The notes below the pieces were generated by a model, which saw only the letters and a list, made by a program, of their open reading frames with translations, searched no databases and had not been told where the DNA came from. A stretch of DNA of 64,000 nt from Dendrocalamus latiflorus (taxonomy: Eukaryota; Streptophyta; Magnoliopsida; Poales; Poaceae): contig CM029654.1 of assembly GCA_017311315.1 (NCBI GenBank), forward strand, positions 23,023,879 through 23,087,878, written 5' to 3'. Positions 55,931-64,000 of this stretch are shown piece by piece; within the stretch, counting starts at the first letter, position 1; each line of letters starts with the position of its first letter. A program made the translations under genes and the position numbers.

Positions 55931-58900
55931 ATGTGGGGCAGCGCCGACGGCAGGACACCGGAGGTCACCCTGGAGACATCCATGAGCACCTTCACCGTCG
56001 AGGTACCATCTCACCCCTTGGGTGCATGTCGTTCTCTCTCTAGTTTCATCATGCGTGCTCGCTTCTGATGGCTCTTTGGTTGGTTGGTACTCTAATGGGC
56101 AGATGTACTACAAGCACGCGCCCAAGACCTGCAGGAACTTCCTCGAGCTCGCGCGCCGGGGCTGCTACGACAACGTCATCTTCCACCGCATCATCAAGGT
56201 CTGCCTTTTTCTCTCGCTGTGGAGTTGTTCTTGCTCGACCTAATCCGGTGACCTTACTTCATTACTAATCTTTTTTGTTTCTTGGGACTCCTGTGTTGTA
56301 GGATTTCATCGTGCAAGGTAGGGATCCTACTGGAACCGGTAGAGGTGGTGAATCCATCTATGGGTGAGCGATCTGTCAACTGTACCAATCTTGCTTTCTT
56401 CTTGAATTAAGATTACATTGTCACTGAAACCGAATGGTAGCTTACAGCATCAACAGATGTATACATTAAATTTGGATAGGTGTTATCAATGTGTTGTTTG
56501 GATAAAAGCTAATTTGTAGGGGTGGAAACCAATGCGGAATGAATAGTGCCCTTACCACATTCATATTTGTATTTTTTAAAACGAATTCGAATATTCTCAA
56601 GTATGAATACGAATTGAATGTTGTAATGAATACAAATTTGAATAAAATTATACTCAATTTGGTTATATCCAGATATCCTCGTAACTTATGTAATATAAAG
56701 ATATTAATGATATTTTATCCTCATACAGTCACAATTAATTATTCTGATTTATTTATTTCACCTAAAGCAACATGAATTCACATTAAATTAAAAAATTGTC
56801 TAACAAATCAGACCCGCGATGCTATATGAGCAGAATGTTGAGCGACTAAAAGACAACATATACAGAAAATGAGTGTAGTAGAGATGCGGATGCTGCGGTG
56901 GATTTGTGGTCACACAAGGCGTGATCGCATCCGCAATGATAATATACGTGATAGGGTAGGGGTAGCACCAATTGAGGAGAAGTTTATTCAATATCATTTG
57001 AGATGGTTTGGACACCTTCAACGAAGGCCTTCTGAGGCACCAATTCATAGTGGGATTTTAAGAAGGACTGAAAACGTAAGAAAAGGCAGAGGTCGACCAA
57101 GACTGATAGAGGAGGAAACAGTTAAAAGAGACTTGAAGGATTCGAATGTATCAAAAGAATTAGTTTTGGATAGGAGCACATAGAAGTTAGTGATTCACGT
57201 GCCAAAATCATAAGAAAGTTTAGAGGCAGTGTTTTAGATTCTCGGCTCAGATAGCAAATTGTATGGCTTAAAGTTTTTGCATTGTAGGTTTTTAAGACTC
57301 TCGTTTCTTTGACCTTGAAGATGTTTCATTTCTAGCTTATCCCAATTTGTTTGGAACAAAAGGCTATGTTATTGTTGCAATAAATTACGTATATTGCTTC
57401 ATCAAATAGGAATACGAATAGTCCGGATAAAATAACATTTTAGATGATAAAAATCCATACCATATTGGCATATTCACATCCATATTTTTTATGCGAATTC
57501 AAATACGAATATGAATAGGAGAGAAATTGTTAATCGGTTAAGAAAATCTATATCGTATTCGTATCCTATCAAATACAGTAGTCGATTAATACAGATAATT
57601 TGTATTCATTTCCCACACCTACTAATTTGTTATTCACCGGTGGTAAAATGAAATTGTATGTGATATTAAGTGCCATTCTTGCACTTTGATTGGGTGATGT
57701 TTGGATCCTGGCTTTGATTGGTGTGCCTGCTGTTTATTCCTGTCTTTGTCGAGCAAAGTTTGAGGATGAGATAAGGCCAGAGTTAAAGCATACCGGGGCT
57801 GGGATTCTATCAATGGCGAACGCTGGTCCAAATACAAACGGAAGCCAATTCTTCATAACTCTTGCACCTTGTCAGTCACTTGATGGTGAGGCTAGCATTT
57901 TGGATCAGCATTTACGCTTTTGATTGTTTTGCTATCTTCGAATGGTGTTTACATTTTAGCTGGAAAGCTGGAATTCATTGCATAGGTTGATTCATCGATG
58001 GCTTTTCTGATTGCCACCTGAAAACATGTAGATTATGATTGAATTAATTGATTGTTTAATTGCATGTAGATTACGATTGAATTAATCGATTGTTTAATTG
58101 CATTTTGAAGGAAGCTGAATGAGCTTTTTGAAGAGCCTTTTTGCAAAATGACTTGGCTACAAAGAGTGTAGTTCTTTCAAACTTTCGGCAGATATCTGAG
58201 CCTTTTTTGTTTTCATGATCTGCATGACTGTTTTTTTGGGTGTTTTTTTGGGGGGGGGGGGGGAGGCTTATGTTAGTTTTCAATTGAGCAGTAAAAGTTG
58301 CACAAATTACAAAATGGCATGCTCGTGCAGAGAGGGTCAGTGCATCTCATATGAATATAATCAACCAACGGAGATTTTGCCTCTCAGGACGTCAAAATAT
58401 GCTTAGATCTGCATTTGACATCAAAGATAGCATTCTGGATTGCTTCTACAAAATCATTATTTTGGCAAATCCACAGTGGACTACATTTTCAATAAATAAC
58501 ACGATTTTAATGTTCCAGGAAAGCATACAATTTTTGGGAGAATATGCAGAGGAATGGAAATTGTCAAGCGCCTTGGAAGTGTGCAGACTGACAAAAATGA
58601 TAGGTAATATCACAACTATATCCCATAATTGTACATATCACACCATATATCTTACCTCTGGTGTCTCCTCAAGATGAGTTGCATTATAGGGCATTACAGC
58701 GTGTAGCGTGCACATTAGGGGTTTCTGTATGTTGATTCATATTTATTTCTGTAAAATTGAAAATGCGCATGTCACATGATCTAATCCGCTGATCTGCATG
58801 ATCCAATCGAGTTTTTCACAATTCTGGAAATGGATAAAGAAGAAAAAGTTTTTTTTGTCGGAAACAAGGGATTTTATTGACAAAAAATATATAGAAAAAC

Positions 58901-59262
58901 AAGATTTAACAATTGTACAACCGAGCTAACTGAGCCATATCGTTCCAGGGATCAAAAACAAGAAGAAAAAGAAACGCATCTATTGTAGCCATATAACCAT
59001 TGATCGGAGACTTGTTCCCAGGGAAACTGACCTTGTTTTGCATAAAGGATGTACTCTACCGCATGGTGAATAGGTCATATATTCATAAACCATGTATCAA
59101 AAAATTCACTTGTGATCAATTCATGTATTTTGTATTTTGATCTAGTTCTGAAACTCCTTTTGTGGTCTTTTCCCCCTGTTGAATCTTATTCAACTTCATT
59201 ACCTTTCTTGGTTCAGGCCCATTCATGAAGTGAAAATCCTGCGGACTGTTGTCAAAGATTGA
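55931..59262 (+). CDS. CYP18-2: PPIL1/CYP18-2-type cyclophilin, six exons, splice defect suspected
   Basis: Peptidyl-prolyl cis-trans isomerase; the family binds SKIP/SNW1 in the spliceosome. Exons: 55931-56002, 56103-56198, 56302-56363, 57752-57885, 58519-58603, 59217-59262; sum 495 nt, 164 aa, the normal length. The start MWGSADGRTPEVTLETSM and MYYKHAPKTCRNFLELARRG are typical, with FHRIIKDFIVQ (catalytic Arg present), ILSMANAGPNTNGSQFF and KHTIFGRICRGMEIVKRLGS following, and the end PIHEVKILRTVVKD. Two oddities: residue pair GG in QGGDP is GR (AGG codon), and the exon 4 boundary lacks an acceptor. Exon 3 ends in phase 2 and needs one base before GCAAAG, but the text is tttgtcgagcaaag, where the only AG leads out of frame. 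All other junctions are canonical. Either this copy is decaying, a cryptic site is used, or there is a sequence error. Intron 3 holds an hAT element. Confidence 0.85.
56517..57621. mobile_element. hAT element in cyclophilin intron 3
   Basis: Flanked by a perfect 8-bp duplication ctaatttg (56509-56516, 57622-57629). The left end taggggtggaaacc and the inverse right end taggtgtgggaaatg are related, and subterminal regions are full of gaatacgaat-type words in both orientations. No transposase; the middle is a LINE 3' fragment. Confidence 0.8.
56815..57378 (+). mobile_element. L1 LINE 3'-end fragment nested in the hAT element
   Basis: The frame 56869-57183 reads VEMRMLRWICGHTRRDRIRN, RVGVAPIEEKF and HLRWFGHLQRRPSEAP, then GRGRPRLIEEETVKRDLK, the C-terminal region of plant LINE ORF2. 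The non-coding tail ends with aatttgtttggaacaaaagg and ttattgttgc, the usual 3' end of this LINE family. Confidence 0.8.
58250..58263. repeat. Poly-G tract
   Basis: A run of about 14 G after T-rich sequence in intron 4 of the cyclophilin gene. Confidence 0.85.
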
Positions 59263-59359
59263 AGCACGGCAGTTTTGCTTGCTGTCTCTGATATTTGGAT
59301 TTAGCTGCTTTGGGGGACTAATATTCCCAAGGATCATTTGTTTCCTGTTTGGTTATGTG

Positions 59360-61716
59360 TGTAATATCTCGGCCCAGCCCGGCCCATGCCGTGCCCCATA
59401 AAAGAGATAGACAGGTGGGGGGGGAGGCAAAAATTGATTTGCTCTCCCCATCCCCGTGCTCACCTGCAGCTGCTGCTCCCCTCGCGCGCTGCGCTGCAGT
59501 CGCCGCTGCTGTGCACGTGTCGCGCGTCGCTGTCGCCTGTGCGCCGCTGCTGCCGCGCGCCTTGCCGTCGCCCAGCGCCGGTGCCGCCGCTCTCCCGTGT
59601 CCACACGCGTGCGCCGTTGCCTCCGCTCGCCGCCCACCGGTCGCCGCCGTCGCTGCCCCCTGCTCCTCCGACCGCGTGCCGCGCAAGGGAGAAGGGGAGG
59701 ACCAGGCGCCGGCGGGGAAAAGAGGAGAGAGGGGGAGGCCGCGTCGGCCATCTGGGAGGAGAGGGAGGGCACGGCTGTGTGAGGAAGGAGGCGCGGGAGT
59801 GAGGGAGTGAGGGCGAAGTTGCCGCCGAGTGAAAAAGGAAGGGGGAGGCGTCGGCGTGGGAAGAAAAAGAGAGAGAGGGCCGGCGTGAGAAGAAGAGAGG
59901 AAGGCCAGGAGTGCTGGCCGGCTGAGAAAGGAAAAAAAAAGAGAGAAGAAAAGAGGAAAGGAAGAAAGAGAAGAGAGAGGAAAAAAAGGGGAAAATGGTG
60001 ACCTGCCGTCAGATTCGTCAGATCCGGCCAAGAGTACCCCGATCCTGTCACTCGGGGCTAGGGTAACGCCTCGAAACCTTCTCCCTGTTTAATTGCTGAG
60101 TCGGGCATTATTAATACCGATCATTATAATTGATGCATGTGATCAGTTAGATATCGTTTATTAATATGAATGCCTGGACGACGAAATTGGTACTGCCACT
60201 GTTGATCTGGTCGATCTGTGGCAGAAGAGGGAGAATGAAAGCATAATTTGAAGTTAAACAGTATAACTGATTAAAGTGAGATTAAACGTGTAGAAATTGT
60301 TCGGCGAGTATAAATAATGTGATCGTTCAATTTATAGACTGGTTAAGCATCGGGTCAATGAGAGGTTGCCCGGTGAGACAGGATTTGATTATGTCGATTG
60401 GACGCAAGAGCGACGTCATTTACTCGTAATTGAATGTATTGTATGAGTGAGGAATTGAGATGATTAATGCTTGTTCAGGTGGCGGTTCGAGTCTGGTGCC
60501 GGCTGCGCACCGTCCGCCAGGTTAACAAGCAAGTGCATGGTAGACAGTAAATTGTGATGAACGTTATTCATGATTCCATGCCATGATTTACAGTATTTAT
60601 GAGAGGATGCCTGTGATTATGTGCTAATCATAGTTTGATGAGTAACATTTATGATTAGACATTCACATTTGGAGCATATTGCATCATGCAATTGCATAAG
60701 AGCCAGGTCGGTGAGAAAGTCTTACGACTAGTCTGGAGTGCTCTTGAATAAGACCTACAGAGGTAGGCACTCCACGGGAGTGGAGGTTGAGACCTCGTAT
60801 GAAAGAGGACGAGGCGAGTGGTCCATCGACGGGTGGACGCTCCGCTATACCGGTATACGCTACAGTTACAGAGCATACAGATGCATTGCATGATATTGCA
60901 TTGCATTACAGTGACAGAAAGTGATACAGGTACAGACAGTTGTGATTTACAGTTTACAGTTACAGTTGTGCATTACAGTTTACAGTTACAGTTCATTTAC
61001 AGTTTACAGTTACAGTTGTGATTTACAGTTTACAGTTACAATTACAGTTGTGATTTACAGTTTACAGTTATAGAGTTGATTTACAGTCACAGAGTTGATT
61101 TACAGTTACAGAATTGATTTACAGTTTACAGAGATAGATTTGATTTACAGCTACAGCTTACAGACATAGAATTGATATACAGTATACAGTTACAAACTTA
61201 GCCTACAGTTTACAGTCATAGAGTGGATTTACAGATTACAGTTCCTGAAATTGATTGAATTACTAAAGTGATGTTACTGTTTTATCGTGTGCTTGCTGAG
61301 TCTTCGGACTCACCCTTGCTTTGTCGTTGTTTTTAGGTGAAGGATGACGACATGCATGGAATGGGATAGTTCTTTTGGCACAGCACATATGAAATAACAG
61401 TCTAGCCGTACACTGAGGTTCTATGTCTAATCTAGTGTTACGTCTCAGTGGCTCGTTGTTTGGTTTATTTTGCTAACGAGCCTTGTTGGTGGGTCTCACC
61501 TGGTTGTGGAACCCAAAACTTGTTTATGTTATAAATTGTGAAATATGAAGTTAGTTGTTTTACAATTATCCTACTGTTAATTGTGGTTTGTTATCTGTGG
61601 GTAATGATATAAAAAGAACAGAGGAGGTGCTGCTAAAAGTTGAATTAGCAACACCTTTGAATCAGTAAGGGTGTAGTGGTAGCATCTTGGACCCTGTGGA
61701 GGGTCGGGGTGTTACA
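59360..61716 (+). repeat. 5' LTR, 2.36 kb
   Basis: The ends are short inverted repeats (tgtaata / tgttaca). The first 650 bases are GC-rich and then purine-rich; apparent proline/serine-rich frames on the minus strand there are not genes. A tataaata at 60309 and tataaaaa at 61607 are candidate promoters. The boundary at 59360 rests on the end motif only. Confidence 0.75.
60920..61250. repeat. Short-period tandem repeat tttacag/ttacag
   Basis: About 30 degenerate copies of tttacagttacag-like units within the LTR, with interspersed ttgtga and agagttga words. Confidence 0.85.
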
Positions 61717-61718
61717 GT

Positions 61719-61730
61719 TGGTATCAGAGC
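61719..61730 (+). other. Primer-binding site (tRNA-iMet type)
   Basis: tggtatcagagc two bases after the LTR end, complementary to the 3' end of plant initiator tRNA-Met. Confidence 0.85.
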
Positions 61731-61910
61731 GGGCGTTAGGTCCGTGGTAAAGAAATTTGACTTAGGCCTAACAATAAAATTTGACACACTTTATTGCATA
61801 GTAGGATTAGGTTTGGGATTTGCATTGTATATGCGTTATCCCTAATTGTGTTGTGGATTTGTATTGTTAAAGTTGATGATTGTGTGATTGCTTCTCTGTT
61901 GTGAGCAGAG

Positions 61911-64000
61911 ATGCCGAGAAGTAGAGGTCGTGGTCGCGGTGCGAGCCGAGGCCGTGGTCGTGGCCGTGCCCAAGCAGAGTCATCGCTAGAGGTTCAACAG
62001 GAGGCACCCGACTTGGAAGTTGGGTTTGCTGAGCAGTCTGTAGCTGGGGATCAGGCAAGGTCTTCAGCCTTACTGCGGGAGTTTGTAGAGGAGGTTCGTG
62101 CTTTACGACGACAAGCGCCTGCAACTGCTGCGGCCGTACCTGCTGATGTCCTGACTGCTGATCCAGTCGCGTCGGACCCAAGAATGGGCCTTCGCGAATC
62201 GATGGCATTGCGGTTGGACACCTTTGATGGGACGGGTACGCCAGTTCAAGCTGCAGACTAGTTACACTATATGGGAAGACAGTTCGAAGCGTTAGAGATG
62301 ACTTCACAGCTTAGAGCTCGCTTTGTGGCCTTTCAGTTGAAAGGTCAGGCGGACATCTGGTGGGAGGGAGTTCTTTTAGCCAGAACCCCTGCCCATGGTC
62401 CAACCATCTGGGAGGTCTTCGTCGAGCAGTTCAAGGCGAAGTACTACCCAGAGTCTTTTGTGGAAAGTATGGAAGTTGCCCTGTCGACTCTTGTGCAAGG
62501 AAAGATGACAGTAGCTGAGTACGAGGCGCGGTTCAATGACTTGATCCGTTTCGTACCATCGGTCGCAAAAAGTGACCTTGAGAAGGCTAAAAGGTTCCGC
62601 CGAGGGCTTGGTTCTGAGTATCGGCATGTTATGGGTGCTACTGCGCCACATGACTTTAGGTCTGTGGTTGAGCAGGCTAGAGGGATGGAGATGGAGATGC
62701 ACCTTACTAAAGGGTCGCAACCCTCTGGTGGTCAGAGTGCTTCTGGTGGTGACCACAAGAGGAGCTACAGTGAGAGGGGTGGGTCATCTCAGCGGCCCGC
62801 TCCTAAGAAGTCCAAGTGGGGTAGACGTTCTTAGCAGTCATCCAAGTCTAAGCCATTGACATCGTCGTCTCCTGCACCACTAGCTTTGCGTCCTGACCCT
62901 GGGCAGGGCATGATTTGTTTTAAGTGTGGTGGTGAGCATCGAGCTGCTGAGTGTTCCTGGACAGGGGAGTGTCGACACTGTGGTCGGATGGGCCATATGG
63001 AGAAGGTCTGTCGATAGAATCCTTCCAGTATCATTAAGTGGGAGCCAGTATCTGCGTCATCGAATGTCTCATCCTGGGGGTCAGTCCAGGTGTTGGCAGC
63101 TGCTCCTACACAGCAGCCTCCTTCTTGGGCGCCGCCTGCCGGATATTGCTGGCCTCCTACCTCAGTTACACCACTTCAGTATGCTGCACAGTCTCCCTTT
63201 CCGATGCCATCACAACAGAGTGTTGGGGCTCTTGCTGCCCCAGTGCCGCCTGGAGTCTACACCTTGCCTGCCCCTGAGTCTGCGAGTCGACCGGACGTGG
63301 TGACAGGTACTTTGTTAGTGGATTCACACAATGCTCTTGTTCTTTTCGACTCCGGTGCCACGTATTCCTTTGTTTCCTGTGAGTTTGCTAGAAAGGCAAA
63401 ATTGAGTATGCAACAGATTTCACAGTCGGTTAAAGTCAATTCTGCAGGGGGTATTATTGTTAGTTCTATGGCTTGTCCCGGATGCATGGTCTCCATAGAC
63501 GGCGAGGATTTTGTGGCTAACCTTATGGTTATACCGATAGAGAATTTTGATGTTATCCTCGGTATGGACTGGTTACATCGCTACCGGGCAATGATTTCCT
63601 GTTTCTGGAGGACAATCACTTTGCAAGCTCCTTCAGGGGAGGAGATAGTTTTACAGGGGAATGCACCTCCAGGTTCTCTTTTTGTGTTGGCCAGCTTGTT
63701 CTCTGGCCGACAAATGTTTAAGTGTGGGTTACTTCTATCACTTGTGGAAAAACCGAGTGCGCCTTTGCGCGTTGAGGATATTCCAGTGGTATGTGAGTAG
63801 CCCGACATATTTCCTGATGAACTTCCGAGCATGCCACCCGCAAGAGATATGCAGTTTAGGATTGAGCTTGTTCCTGGCACTCGACCTATCTCTATGTCCC
63901 CGTACCGTTTAGCACGACCACTCCAAGAAGAGTTGAAGAAGAAATTGGATGGGTTGTTGTCCAAGGGGTTAATCCGTCGTAGTGTATCACCTTGGGGAGC
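61911..64000 (+). pseudogene. Gypsy gag-protease-RT polyprotein with amber stops, partial
   Basis: One continuous frame from MPRSRGRGRGASRGRGRGRA at 61911 to the window end, interrupted by TAG at 62259, 62832, 63016 and 63798. Domains in order: Arg/Gly-rich N-terminus; coiled coil; capsid (62180-62720) with RLDTFDGTGTP, FVAFQLKGQADIWWEG and KAKRFRRGLG; two zinc knuckles, CFKCGGEHRAAEC (one residue short between Cys and His) and CRHCGRMGHMEKVC; protease with LVLFDSGATYSFVS and IENFDVILGMDWL; and the start of RT with PDIFPDELPSMPP, PISMSPYRLA and KGLIRRSVSPWGA at the edge. There are no frameshifts, only stops, so decay is recent or read-through occurs. RT catalytic part lies outside. Confidence 0.85.

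Larger units (their letters stand above)
59360..64000 (+). mobile_element. Ty3/gypsy element, 5' part, cut by the window edge
   Basis: The 5' LTR is 59360-61716 (tgtaatatctcgg...ggtgttaca), followed by tggtatcagagc at 61719 and a gag-protease-RT frame from 61911. Long LTRs starting tgtaa.a and ending tgttaca with an iMet primer site, and a gag with WLHYM-like, KGQADIWWEG and FVEQFKAKYYPESF motifs, fit the Del/Tekay chromovirus group (inference). The left target site is 97 bases after the cyclophilin stop codon. The 3' LTR is outside the window, so neither target duplication nor age can be judged. Confidence 0.85.

Noticed and set aside
57690..57923. Continuous frame starting upstream of cyclophilin exon 4
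   Set aside because: The upstream 60 bases do not match the family and contain no acceptor AG that would join exon 3 in frame.
59318..60051. Minus-strand frames of about 235 codons
   Set aside because: They span the 5' LTR border of the gypsy element and consist of Ser/Phe/Leu and Arg/Ala runs from purine-rich and GC-rich sequence.

Overview
This is a stretch of a grass (Poaceae) nuclear genome. It shows intron-rich genes with GT-AG junctions, GC-rich first exons, and several layers of nested transposable elements of typically grass type: Ty1/copia, Ty3/gypsy, L1 LINE, hAT, Mutator-like, PIF/Harbinger and Stowaway/Tourist-like MITEs. The species cannot be named from the sequence alone.

Two cellular genes dominate. 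On the minus strand, 40173 down to 14858, is a complete 13-exon gene for the RNA polymerase III subunit RPC5 (SIN-like family). I joined its exons by hand; all phases agree and give a 683-codon product. About 92% of its 25 kb span is intron, and the introns hold a chimeric copia element, a small LTR-retrotransposon derivative, an hAT element with a BED-finger ORF, LINE pieces, Mutator-like elements and fold-back MITEs. On the plus strand, 55931-59262, is a six-exon cyclophilin of the PPIL1/CYP18-2 type (spliceosomal peptidyl-prolyl isomerase). Its intended product is 164 aa, but it carries a Gly-to-Arg change in the QGGDP motif and has no usable in-frame acceptor AG at exon 4, so it may be decaying. 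A third gene-like stretch at the left edge (428-1383) resembles the GTD-binding (DUF593) myosin-binding family, with an in-frame amber stop and a later frame break.

Layout: 1-5.2 kb, DUF593-like pseudogene and diverged repeats; 5.7-8.85 kb, non-autonomous hAT element with a perfect 8-bp target duplication and a Mutator-type element nested in it; 10.9-13.7 kb, Stowaway-like element containing a decayed PIF/Harbinger element; 14.9-40.2 kb, RPC5; 41.7-52.2 kb, a 10.5-kb Ty3/gypsy element with 246-bp LTRs and a perfect 5-bp target duplication. This last element carries gag and protease on the minus strand, no recognisable RT/RNase H/integrase, four kinds of tandem arrays, and a degenerate multi-exon gene on the opposite strand. 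Then 52.2-55.5 kb, intergenic sequence with a gypsy gag relic; 55.9-59.3 kb, the cyclophilin, with an hAT element containing a LINE tail in intron 3; 59.36-64 kb, the 5' LTR (2.36 kb), gag, protease and start of RT of another gypsy element, cut by the window edge.

The cellular genes do not form an operon-like unit; they are an RNA polymerase III subunit gene and a pre-mRNA splicing gene in divergent orientation, separated by about 15.8 kb that is mostly retrotransposon. I found no evidence for a wholly new biological system. The items most worth checking are the gypsy element with the antisense multi-exon gene, the missing cyclophilin splice acceptor, and the head-to-head copia chimera.
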